From Deltaproteobacteria bacterium (GTDB lineage: Bacteria; Desulfobacterota; Binatia; UBA9968; CAXXLF01): 8,259 nt of DNA. The notes under the pieces were generated by a model. The model saw only the letters and a list, made by a program, of their open reading frames with translations, did not search any database and was not told where the DNA came from. The stretch spans positions 1-8,259 of the forward strand of contig JACZXR010000080.1 of NCBI GenBank assembly GCA_022571535.1, read 5' to 3'. Below are positions 1 to 6,455 of this stretch, one piece after another (the stretch's first letter is position 1; each line of letters starts with the position of its first letter). The translations under genes and the position numbers were made by a program.

Positions 1-133
1 GTTCGTGACAGACAATGTCCTACAACAACCAACCGCGGAATGCTCCAAAAGACACCCCCCCCATAAATCAAAAACTAACCAAACATATTTTAAATTTTCC
101 GTTGAATTTGGGTTATGGTATCGGATAAACGAT

Positions 134-206
134 GACTCGCCCTATGGAATAGCGCTTCGGGCGAACAACTCAATCTTGGTCGAGTCAGTATTCCACGGGG
201 CGAGCC
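134..206. repeat. Imperfect inverted repeat, MITE/REP-like
   Basis: Two 18-nt arms face each other, at 134-151 (GACTCGCCCTATGGAATA) and 189-206 (TATTCCACGGGGCGAGCC). They pair at 15 of 18 positions and enclose 37 nt, which itself contains a small GC hairpin around 152-163 (GCGC-TTCGG-GCG type). The pattern is seen directly. Interpretation as a small palindromic mobile or REP-type element is inference, because no target-site duplication is visible and no second copy lies in this window. The right arm runs straight into the degenerate repeat tract that follows. Confidence 0.5.
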
Positions 207-410
207 GCAAAGGCGCAAAGGACGCCAAGAACAAACAAGAGTAGAAACCCGAAATCCGAAGTCCGAAACAAATCCAAATGACAAAAATACAAATGTCATA
301 AACAGCCTGGCTTTTACAATCGTTGTTTGAGAACTTTAGACTTCGATATTGTTTCGAGCTTCGATATTCGAAATTCGGATTTGATTCTTTGCACCTTGGT
401 GTCTTGGCGC
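207..410. repeat. Two oppositely oriented tracts of degenerate short repeats; no gene
   Basis: Positions 207-275 read on the plus strand as CGCAAAGG/CGCCAAGA words followed by period-8-like CGAAATC/CGAAGTC/CGAAAC words. Positions 410-339 read on the minus strand show the same order: CGCCAAGA (409-402), then AATCCGAA and CGAATATCGAAG words, then CGAAACAA (356-349). CGAAACAA also occurs on the plus strand at 264-271. The two tracts are therefore diverged copies of one composite repeat in inverted orientation, about 65 nt apart. I see no coding gene in 1-485. A 79-codon open frame from 5 runs through the repeats and has no family resemblance. Confidence 0.5.
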
Positions 411-485
411 GAAAAACTTTGTTGAAGTCGTTCTGTTGAACATTTTATCGGTAAGAATCTATCAGCCACGGGATATGCTAAAAAT

Positions 486-1637
486 CTATATCTCAAGGAT
501 TTTTGGATAACGGGTGAGGTTCCGGTTACCATTCGAAGTCACCAAGACAGCATCCTCCAAACGTACCCCACCCATCCCTATATAGTATAGCCCAGGCTCC
601 ACCGTCACCACATGTCCTGCCCTGAGCGTAGAACCTCCCACGCCAATTCGCGGAGATTCATGGATATCGAGGCCCAACCCGTGTCCGGTCCCGTGGAAAA
701 AACCCTGCATCCGGCCGTTGATCTTCCCTGTTGAAAAGCCCCTCTCCCTGAAAAGGCCGAGGATCTTTTCGTGGATGGAGGAACCTTGAGCCCCATCGCG
801 GATGAGCTGAAAGGCGATCTCCTGTCCTCGGCGCACAGCCTCGTAGGCCTCTCTCAGACGCCCCGCGGCTCTCCCGCGCACCAGAGTGCGGCTGAGATCG
901 CCAAAATATCCAGTCTTCTGCGAGCGGGGAAAAATGTCGAAAATAATCGAGGTGTGGGCCCTGAGAGGGCCATGGCCTTCATTGTGTGGATCACAGCACT
1001 GATTCCCGCAGGAGATGATGGTATGACTCGGGACCCACCCCTGAGCCATCATGGAGGTGTTCACGATGGACTTGACCGCCTCAGACGTAAGTCGTCGTCC
1101 ACCCAGATAGAGGTAACGGTCTTTACCGATCTTGGCCCTTTTCAAGGCCTTGATCCCGGCCTCCAGTCCCATCTCGGCAACGCGAATGGAGTCCTGGATG
1201 TTTTTCACTTCCACCGGGTTCTTTTTCTCCCGGTCATCAAAAAACGGGTCTTTCTTCACCGCCACCGAGAATCGCCTCAACCTCAGGTCATCGGCAAGGA
1301 GAACCGGGAAATTTGCCGGAACAACAAGTGAACGGATCCTCCTCTCTCTAAAAACAAGCTCCAGAACATCCCCCGTAGAGACCGTTTTCTTACCTTGCCG
1401 TTGCAGTCGCCTCTGGAATTCGGACAGCGAAAGGATAGAATCCACGCTGGCTTCCTTTTTCGCACGATCGATCTCCAGGTCGCTCATAACGATAGTCTTT
1501 CTCCCCCCGTCCTCAAAAAAAATGAATGGATCGGGGACAAAGAAACCGGTCGCATAGAGCATATTGGAATCCCCTTCGCTTGCTGCCATAATCAGAGAGG
1601 TTCTCTTGCGAGTGGGTCGTTTTTTCCGAGTGGACAT
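486..1637 (-). CDS. M24 family metallopeptidase (Xaa-Pro aminopeptidase/prolidase-like)
   Basis: Cytoplasmic dinuclear-metal aminopeptidase or dipeptidase expected to remove residues next to proline; the actual substrate cannot be read from sequence. The 383-residue product has a poorly conserved N-terminal domain (about 1-140) and a C-terminal pita-bread domain (about 145-383). All five expected M24 metal ligands are present: Asp234 (in IFDIFPR), Asp247 (in GYFGDLSRT), His319 (in HGTGHGLG), Glu347 (in VEPG) and Glu361 (in RLEDAVLV). A conserved-looking stretch just before the first ligand carries Cys210, Cys214 and Cys215. The N-terminus is very basic (RKKRPTRKR) with no signal peptide. The ATG at 1637 is preceded by AGGAGGA about 10 nt upstream. 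The gene is monocistronic in this window and divergent from the carboxylase cluster. The family call is secure; Xaa-Pro specificity is inferred. Confidence 0.93.
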   Translation of the reverse strand: MSTRKKRPTRKRTSLIMAASEGDSNMLYATGFFVPDPFIFFEDGGRKTIVMSDLEIDRAKKEASVDSILSLSEFQRRLQRQGKKTVSTGDVLELVFRERRIRSLVVPANFPVLLADDLRLRRFSVAVKKDPFFDDREKKNPVEVKNIQDSIRVAEMGLEAGIKALKRAKIGKDRYLYLGGRRLTSEAVKSIVNTSMMAQGWVPSHTIISCGNQCCDPHNEGHGPLRAHTSIIFDIFPRSQKTGYFGDLSRTLVRGRAAGRLREAYEAVRRGQEIAFQLIRDGAQGSSIHEKILGLFRERGFSTGKINGRMQGFFHGTGHGLGLDIHESPRIGVGGSTLRAGHVVTVEPGLYYIGMGGVRLEDAVLVTSNGNRNLTRYPKILEI

Positions 1638-1820
1638 TTCTTACCCTTCCTCCTCTTAGGCTTGCGACTCCAGTGCAATAAAGGAGATACTCAATGTCTC
1701 TTGAGGGCTATTAGAGGAACACTGACAAACTTCACCGAATGATGTAAAACAATTCTAAGCTACCAACTTAGTTACCAAATCTCAAGGTATGATCCAGGCT
1801 CGGCCATTCTTTGTTTTCTG

Positions 1821-1850
1821 TTGACAGCAGACTCTCTTTTTGTGTTTATT
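1821..1850 (+). promoter_or_regulatory. Candidate sigma70 promoter for the carboxylase cluster
   Basis: A perfect -35 hexamer TTGACA (1821-1826) is followed after 18 nt by TTTATT (1845-1850, four of six matches to TATAAT) in a T-rich stretch. It lies in the 309-bp spacer (1638-1946) between the divergent peptidase and carboxyltransferase genes and would give a leader of roughly 90 nt. No convincing minus-strand promoter for the peptidase was found in the same spacer. Confidence 0.5.
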
Positions 1851-1904
1851 AATCAAGGCCTTTGATAAAGGAAGGGGACTGAGAAAATTCCCTACATGGC
1901 ACTC

Positions 1905-1929
1905 GTAACTTCCTCAGGAAGATCGTTAC
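1905..1929 (+). other. Small stem-loop just upstream of the carboxyltransferase ribosome binding site
   Basis: GTAAC (1905-1909) pairs with GTTAC (1925-1929), and inside it TTCCT (1910-1914) pairs with AGGAA (1916-1920) around a single C, leaving a four-base GATC bulge. The stem ends two bases before the AAGGGG Shine-Dalgarno at 1932-1937. A one-base loop is sterically tight, so the folded form would open at least one inner pair. A role in translation control is possible, but this may be chance. Confidence 0.25.
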
Positions 1930-1946
1930 TTAAGGGGCTTGTCTAA

Positions 1947-3497
1947 ATGGCAAAGAAATACAATCTGGATAAATTAACTGAGATAAGCCTCAAGGCTGAA
2001 TCGGGAGGCGGAGAAGACAAAATCCGTCGCCAGCGAGAGATTGGAAAGCTTCTGGCCCGGGAGAGGATCGAGATTCTTCTAGACCACGGCAGTTTCGTGG
2101 AACTGGATCGGTTCAGGACCCATGACTGCTATGACTTCGGCATGGAAACAAAGAAGATCCCGGGAGATGCCGTGGTCACCGGTTATGGGTTTATTGAGGG
2201 GAGAACGGTCTATGTTTTCTCTCAAGATTTCACTGTCTTTGGAGGGAGCTTAAGCGGTACGGTAGCAGAGAAGATTTGTAAGGTTATGGATTTGGCCCTA
2301 AAAAATGGGGCTCCTATTATCGGTATCAATGATTCTGGAGGGGCACGTATTCAAGAGGGGGTAGTGAGCCTCGCGGGCTACGCGGATGTCTTCTTGAAAA
2401 ATGTGATGGCCTCTGGTGTGATTCCCCAGATCTCAGCTATTATGGGACCCACCGCCGGCGGAGCGGTTTATTCACCGGCGATCACCGATTTTATCTTCAT
2501 GACGAAATTGAACAGTTACATGTTCATCACCGGTCCAGACGTGATTAAAACAGTCACCCACGAGGAAGTCTCGAAAGAGGAGCTGGGGGGCGCAAAGACC
2601 CATAATACCAGGAGCGGCGTGGCCCACTTTTTGGCGGAAGGTGAAAAGGAGTGCCTCCTGATGATGAGGGAACTGATGGGTTTCTTGCCCAGCAATAATC
2701 TGGAGGAGCCTCCCTTCCATCCAACCGACGATGACCCACTGAGACGTGAGGGAAAACTTAAACAGCTCGTTCCGGACAATCCAAATCGTCCCTACGACAT
2801 GAAAGAGATCATCCGTGCCGTTGTGGATGAGGGGTACCTCTACGAGGTCCAGCGGGATTTTGCTCCTAACATCGTGATCGGATTTGCCCGTCTGGCAGGA
2901 TGGTCAATCGGGATTGTGGCGAATCAGCCGGCTCATCTGGCCGGTTGCCTAGATATCGATGCAGCGGTCAAGGCTGCTCGTTTTATCCGGTTCTGCGATT
3001 GTTTTAATATTCCACTGGTGACCTTTGTCGATGTCCCAGGATTTTTACCTGGTAGTGCCCAGGAGTACGGAGGGATTATCCGCCACGGCGCGAAGCTCCT
3101 TTACGCCTACGCCGAGGCCACGGTTCCCAAGATCACCGTCATCACTCGAAAAGCATACGGTGGTGGTTACATCGTGATGTCGAGCAAGCATTTGCGTGGC
3201 GACATCAATCTGGCGTACCCTACAGGGGAGATCGCGGTCATGGGCCCAGAGGGGGCCATCAATATTGTGTTCCGCGACCAACTGGAAAAGGCCCCAGATC
3301 CGGAAAAGACCAGAGTAGAACTGGCGGAGTCTTACCGCCAGACCTTTGCCAATCCGTTCAAGGCCGCAGAGCTGGGATATCTGGACGCAGTGATCCCACC
3401 AGAGGAGACACGCCCCACCCTAATCCGTTCCCTAGAGATGCTGAAAAAGAAGCGGGACAGCAACCCAGCGAAGAAACATGGCAACATACCCCTGTAA
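1947..3497 (+). CDS. Acyl-CoA carboxylase carboxyltransferase subunit (PccB-like)
   Basis: Transfers the carboxyl group from carboxybiotin to an acyl-CoA, giving malonyl-CoA from acetyl-CoA or methylmalonyl-CoA from propionyl-CoA. At 516 residues it has the full N- plus C-half crotonase-type architecture of PccB. The N-half has GGARIQEG (131-138) and GPTAGGAVYSPA (167-178), the glycine-rich acyl-CoA/oxyanion region. The C-half has VDVPGFLPG (361-369), the EYGGIIRHGAKLLYA stretch (373-387) and RKAYGGGYIVMSSK (401-414) for biotin binding. Residue 409 is Ile where PccB enzymes typically have Asp, so the substrate may not be propionyl-CoA alone. The ATG has AAGGGG nine bases upstream. It is first in a cluster with biotin carboxylase and carrier protein. 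The related decarboxylase alpha subunits (MmdA, GcdA) are less likely because a biotin carboxylase is adjacent and no membrane beta subunit is seen. Confidence 0.93.
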   Translation: MAKKYNLDKLTEISLKAESGGGEDKIRRQREIGKLLARERIEILLDHGSFVELDRFRTHDCYDFGMETKKIPGDAVVTGYGFIEGRTVYVFSQDFTVFGGSLSGTVAEKICKVMDLALKNGAPIIGINDSGGARIQEGVVSLAGYADVFLKNVMASGVIPQISAIMGPTAGGAVYSPAITDFIFMTKLNSYMFITGPDVIKTVTHEEVSKEELGGAKTHNTRSGVAHFLAEGEKECLLMMRELMGFLPSNNLEEPPFHPTDDDPLRREGKLKQLVPDNPNRPYDMKEIIRAVVDEGYLYEVQRDFAPNIVIGFARLAGWSIGIVANQPAHLAGCLDIDAAVKAARFIRFCDCFNIPLVTFVDVPGFLPGSAQEYGGIIRHGAKLLYAYAEATVPKITVITRKAYGGGYIVMSSKHLRGDINLAYPTGEIAVMGPEGAINIVFRDQLEKAPDPEKTRVELAESYRQTFANPFKAAELGYLDAVIPPEETRPTLIRSLEMLKKKRDSNPAKKHGNIPL

Positions 3498-3500
3498 CAG

Positions 3501-3568
3501 GAGGACTGAGATATGAGGACTGAGGTCCGAGTGGGAAGTGCTCAGTCCTGGGGACTCGTAACTCAGTC
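3501..3568 (+). repeat. GAGGACTGAG direct/inverted repeat cluster between carboxylase genes
   Basis: The 79-nt gap between the carboxyltransferase stop and the biotin carboxylase start contains GAGGACTGAG twice in direct orientation (3501-3510 and 3515-3524). Inverted partners follow: CTCAGTCCT (3541-3549) and ACTCAGTC (3561-3568). The pair 3516-3524/3541-3549 forms a perfect 9-bp stem with a 16-nt loop. CGAGT (3528-3532) and ACTCG (3554-3558) give an alternative pairing. The arrangement resembles a dispersed repeat inserted into the operon. No U-tract follows, so it is not an obvious terminator, though it could attenuate or stabilise the transcript. Confidence 0.6.
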
Positions 3569-3576
3569 TTGATGGT

Positions 3577-5115
3577 ATGTTTAAGCGCATCCTGATTGCC
3601 AATCGAGGAGAGATTGCCGTCCGCATTATTCGCGCCTGCCGGGAGCTGAATATTGAAACCGTAGCGGTTTACTCCGAGGCCGATCGCCACGGCCTGCACG
3701 TGAAGTATGCGGATTACGCCTACCTCATTGGACCGCCTCCTTCTACACAGAGCTACCTGGCACCAGAGCGCATTCTCGAAGTGGCAAAAAAAAGCGGCGT
3801 GGAGGCGATCCATCCGGGGTACGGCTTTCTTGCCGAAAACGGCGATTTTGCCCGCAGATGTCTCCAAGGCGGGTTCGTCTTCATCGGCCCTTCGCCCGAG
3901 GTCATCGATCAGATGGGAGATAAGGTAACGGCCAGGGCAATCATGAAGGCCGCAGGGGTTCCCGTCGTTCCGGGATCAGTGGAGGTCCTGAACTCAGAGG
4001 AGGAAGTTTTGCAGATCGCCGAGACCATTGGTTATCCCTTCATGTTAAAGTCGGTCGCCGGCGGAGGTGGAAAGGGGCTGAGATTAGTCCGCTCTGCCGG
4101 AGAGATCCGTTCAGCCTATCGTGCAGTCCGCTCCGAGGCCTCTTCTTCCTTTGGTGACCCTCGACTCTACATGGAGAAATACCTCGAAAGGTGCCGCCAC
4201 GTGGAAGTCCAGATCCTTGCCGATCAATACGGCAAGGTAGTGCACCTCTACGACCGGGATTGTTCAATCCAGCGCCGCCATCAAAAGATCATCGAGGAGT
4301 GCCCGGCCCCTTCCCTAGATGACAGGACACGGCGAAATATTAGTCGGGCTGCTGTCCAAGGAGCCAAGGCGGTTCACTACGTAGGGCTCGGTACACTAGA
4401 ATTCCTGCTGGACCAAGAGAAAAACTTTTATTTTTTGGAGATGAACCCTCGCCTTCAGGTGGAGCACACGGTTACCGAGAGCACCACAGGGATCGATCTA
4501 GTCAAGATCCAGATCGAGGTGGCAGCGGGAGGGCGCCTTCCCTGGCCCCAGCGCCGAATCAGGTTGACAGGTCACGCTATCGAGTGTCGGATCTATGCCG
4601 AAGATTCGGAGGCGGATTTCATGCCTTGCCCGGGAAAGATTGAGGGATTGAGGCTACCCGAGGGCTTTGGTGTGAGAAACGACTGCGGGGTTTACGAAGG
4701 TGCCGAGATCTCGATCTATTACGATCCGATGATCGCCAAGCTCATTGTATGGGGAGAGAGTCGGATAGAGGCCATCATCAGAATGCGCCGAGCGCTACGC
4801 GAGTACCAGGTCCGAGGAATTAAGACAAACATCTCGTTCCATCAATGGATTATGCGACACCCGCGCTTCATGGCAGGCGACTTTGACACGGCTTTTGTCG
4901 AAGACGAGCGCCGATTCATGGCAAAGGAAGACCTTTTCCCTCACAGGCATGTGGCCCTGGCATCGGCAGCTATTGCTGCCCTTTACCGAGAACAGAAGCT
5001 GGCAGTGCGGCGTCTAGAAAGAGGTGCAAGCGAAAAATCCGAATGGCGAGAGACCGGAAAGAGAGAATCGTTGCGCCTGGTTTCCGGCATGCAGGCCTCA
5101 ATGAAGAAGTGGTAG
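3577..5115 (+). CDS. accC: Biotin carboxylase subunit of acyl-CoA carboxylase
   Basis: Carboxylates the biotin on the carrier protein using ATP and bicarbonate, the first half-reaction of the carboxylase. The 512-residue product starts with the standard MFKRILIANRGEIAVR Rossmann-like N-domain. It has an ATP-grasp domain with the glycine loop GGGGKGL (162-168) and nucleotide-binding Lys116 and Lys158. The catalytic stretch EMNPRLQVEH gives Glu288, Asn290, Arg292, Gln294, Val295 and Glu296, and Arg338 follows in HAIECRIY; these numbers coincide with E. coli AccC. The catalytic core ends near 445. The remaining residues, about 450-512, form an extension absent from the 449-residue E. coli enzyme and resemble the start of the BT region of PCC-alpha. 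The ATG at 3577 is chosen by homology; no good Shine-Dalgarno is visible because repeat sequence occupies the upstream gap. The carrier gene follows 22 nt downstream. Confidence 0.95.
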   Translation: MFKRILIANRGEIAVRIIRACRELNIETVAVYSEADRHGLHVKYADYAYLIGPPPSTQSYLAPERILEVAKKSGVEAIHPGYGFLAENGDFARRCLQGGFVFIGPSPEVIDQMGDKVTARAIMKAAGVPVVPGSVEVLNSEEEVLQIAETIGYPFMLKSVAGGGGKGLRLVRSAGEIRSAYRAVRSEASSSFGDPRLYMEKYLERCRHVEVQILADQYGKVVHLYDRDCSIQRRHQKIIEECPAPSLDDRTRRNISRAAVQGAKAVHYVGLGTLEFLLDQEKNFYFLEMNPRLQVEHTVTESTTGIDLVKIQIEVAAGGRLPWPQRRIRLTGHAIECRIYAEDSEADFMPCPGKIEGLRLPEGFGVRNDCGVYEGAEISIYYDPMIAKLIVWGESRIEAIIRMRRALREYQVRGIKTNISFHQWIMRHPRFMAGDFDTAFVEDERRFMAKEDLFPHRHVALASAAIAALYREQKLAVRRLERGASEKSEWRETGKRESLRLVSGMQASMKKW

Positions 5116-5137
5116 GAAAACTTTAAAGGGACAGACC

Positions 5138-5641
5138 GTGGCATTCATCGCAAAGCTGGGTGACCAAACATACACCGTAGAAATTGAGGAAGTCGACAGG
5201 TCCCTCTACCGCATTGCGGTTGACGGCAACGAGTTTCTTGTTGACGGGAAGAAGACGGGACAAAACAATTACTCCTTGATCATTAACCACCGCTCATTCG
5301 AGGTGGACGTGGATATCTCAGAAGACGAGTACAGGATCTTGGTAGACGGCAGGAGCTACCACATTCACCTTGTGGATGAGCGCCGGATTCGCCTGGGCGG
5401 TTTTCAGCCGGGAATTCAATTCCAGGGAAGGCAGGAGGTCACAGTCCCTATGGCAGGAAAGGTTATCGCCGTCATGGTTGCCGAAGGGGATCAGGTAGAG
5501 AAAGGCCAGGGGTTGGTTATCGTGGAGGCCATGAAGATGGAGAACGAGGTTCGATCTCCCATCAGCGCTGAGATAAGAGAGGTCAGGATCAAGTCTGGTC
5601 AGTCCGTAGAGGCGGGGGAAACCCTTGTCGTCGTAGAATAG
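5138..5641 (+). CDS. Biotin carboxyl carrier protein of acyl-CoA carboxylase
   Basis: Carries the biotin that shuttles CO2 between the biotin carboxylase and the carboxyltransferase. The 167-residue product ends in a biotinyl/lipoyl domain (about 100-167) with the biotinylation motif EAMKMENEV, Lys133 being the modified residue, preceded by VPMAGKVIAV and followed by the mirrored half ending in VEAGETLVVVE. Residues 1-88 are beta-rich and resemble the barrel part of the BT domain of propionyl-CoA carboxylase alpha rather than the Ala/Pro-rich linker of typical AccB. The start is GTG at 5138 with AAAGGG seven bases upstream. The spacing of 22 nt after biotin carboxylase supports one transcript. 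A lipoyl protein is an alternative reading, but the AMKM motif and neighbours make biotin near certain. Confidence 0.94.
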   Translation: MAFIAKLGDQTYTVEIEEVDRSLYRIAVDGNEFLVDGKKTGQNNYSLIINHRSFEVDVDISEDEYRILVDGRSYHIHLVDERRIRLGGFQPGIQFQGRQEVTVPMAGKVIAVMVAEGDQVEKGQGLVIVEAMKMENEVRSPISAEIREVRIKSGQSVEAGETLVVVE

Positions 5642-5674
5642 GTCCTCGAACACCTGTTGCGCAAAACAATTTTC

Positions 5675-5703
5675 TTGTCACCTCAAATCTTTCGTGTTAT
5701 ACG
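5675..5703 (+). promoter_or_regulatory. Candidate promoter for the arginine decarboxylase gene
   Basis: TTGTCA (5675-5680) and TATACG (5698-5703) are separated by 17 nt, and a TG at 5695-5696 gives an extended -10. The site sits in the 105-bp gap after the biotin carrier gene, which has no hairpin-plus-T-tract terminator, so read-through from the carboxylase cluster is also possible. The leader would be about 35-40 nt. Confidence 0.4.
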
Positions 5704-5746
5704 CAGCGCCTAAGGTACTTATTTCTTAAATTAGAGAGAGGCTTTG

Positions 5747-6301
5747 ATGGGCATTTCCTATACGCCATCCAAAATATTTCTCACCAAAGGGGTTGGCAAA
5801 CACAGAGAGAGGCTTGCAAGTTTTGAGATGGCTCTGCGCCACGCGGGAATTGCGCAGTGCAACCTGGTGCGGGTCACAAGCATCCTACCCGGCAACTGCA
5901 AGCTGATATCCCGAGAGGAAGGGCAAAAGCTTCTGACCCCGGGGCAGGTCGTGTTTTGCGTTATCAGCGACAACGCCACCAATGAACCCCATCGCCTCAT
6001 TGCCGCTTCCGTCGGCGTCTCCATCCCCAATGACCCCGCCAAGTACGGTTATCTCTCAGAGCATCACAGCTTCGGGGAGACCGAAGAAAAGGCGGGGGAC
6101 TACGCAGAAGACCTGGCCGCTTCAATGTTGGCAACGGTCCTCGGCGTGGACTTCGATCCCAACACGAGCTACGACGAGCGCAAAGAGGTCTGGCGTCTGA
6201 GCCAGGAAATCGTCGTTACCCGCAACGTCGCCCAGTCGGCCATTGGGGACAAGGATGGGCTCTGGACCAGTGTGGTCGCAGGGGCCATATTTGCAGACTG
6301 A
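5747..6301 (+). CDS. pdaD: Pyruvoyl-dependent arginine decarboxylase
   Basis: Converts arginine to agmatine and CO2 with a self-generated pyruvoyl group instead of pyridoxal phosphate. In bacteria and archaea this feeds polyamine synthesis or acid/arginine metabolism. The 184-residue proenzyme matches the family size. The self-cleavage site is NLVRVTSILPG: cleavage is expected between Thr44 and Ser45, with Ser45 becoming the pyruvoyl group of the alpha chain and Asn39 in the place of the processing Asn. Glu105 in YLSEHHS matches the catalytic Glu of the Methanocaldococcus jannaschii enzyme. Thr-Ser at the cleavage site resembles chlamydial AaxB; the M. jannaschii enzyme has Ser-Ser. I chose ATG 5747, with an AGAGAGAGG Shine-Dalgarno-like stretch about 6 nt upstream, over TTG 5744. 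No agmatinase or other polyamine gene lies in the window. Confidence 0.92.
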   Translation: MGISYTPSKIFLTKGVGKHRERLASFEMALRHAGIAQCNLVRVTSILPGNCKLISREEGQKLLTPGQVVFCVISDNATNEPHRLIAASVGVSIPNDPAKYGYLSEHHSFGETEEKAGDYAEDLAASMLATVLGVDFDPNTSYDERKEVWRLSQEIVVTRNVAQSAIGDKDGLWTSVVAGAIFAD

Positions 6302-6330
6302 TGTCCGAATTCTGAATGTTTATTCAATGT

Positions 6331-6371
6331 AAACCCCGCCTCTTGAGGCGGGCACAAAGCCGATGGGGTTT
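6331..6371. terminator. Hairpin 1 between convergent genes
   Basis: CCCGCCTC (6335-6342) and GAGGCGGG (6345-6352) form a perfect palindromic stem; the two-base gap implies the top pair opens into a CTTG loop. AAACCCC (6331-6337) can instead pair with GGGGTTT (6365-6371), giving a mutually exclusive outer stem. It lies 30 nt beyond the arginine decarboxylase stop. The minus-strand side is followed by only a short TTT run, so intrinsic termination is plausible but not textbook. Confidence 0.5.
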
Positions 6372-6404
6372 CCAAAGGGGAGAAGCGGAAGCTCTCCCCT
6401 TTGG
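6372..6404. terminator. Hairpin 2 between convergent genes, 12-bp perfect stem
   Basis: CCAAAGGGGAGA (6372-6383) pairs perfectly with TCTCCCCTTTGG (6393-6404) around the 9-nt loop AGCGGAAGC. The loop can close further as GC-GGAA-GC, a GNRA-type tetraloop. It directly abuts the hairpins on either side. It probably acts in terminating or stabilising transcripts from either direction, or is part of a palindromic element. Confidence 0.55.
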
Positions 6405-6435
6405 TCGAACACGGGGATTCAAACCCCGTGTTCGA
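6405..6435. terminator. Hairpin 3 between convergent genes, 12-bp perfect stem
   Basis: TCGAACACGGGG (6405-6416) pairs perfectly with CCCCGTGTTCGA (6424-6435) around ATTCAAA. It lies 20 nt downstream of the tatC stop on the minus strand. Read on the minus strand it looks like a tRNA acceptor/T-arm minihelix: 12 bp, the 7-nt loop TTTGAAT, and CCA straight after the stem. No D-arm or anticodon arm is present, so it is not a tRNA gene. Confidence 0.55.
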
Positions 6436-6455
6436 TATTACTTGATTTCACAATG

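Noticed and set aside
5..244. Plus-strand open frame of 79 codons at the left edge
   Set aside because: It crosses the inverted repeat and the CGCAAAGG tract, and the translation looks like translated repeat with no recognisable domain.
771..1331. Plus-strand open frame of 186 codons
   Set aside because: It lies wholly opposite the M24 peptidase, whose frame carries all catalytic residues. The plus-strand translation shows no family motif.
3358..3867. Minus-strand open frame of 169 codons across the carboxyltransferase/biotin carboxylase junction
   Set aside because: It overlaps two certain genes and the repeat between them, with a low-complexity, motif-free translation.
5642..5700. Terminator after the biotin carrier gene
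   Set aside because: Only the 8-nt palindrome TTGCGCAA is present, with no adequate stem followed by a T-tract.
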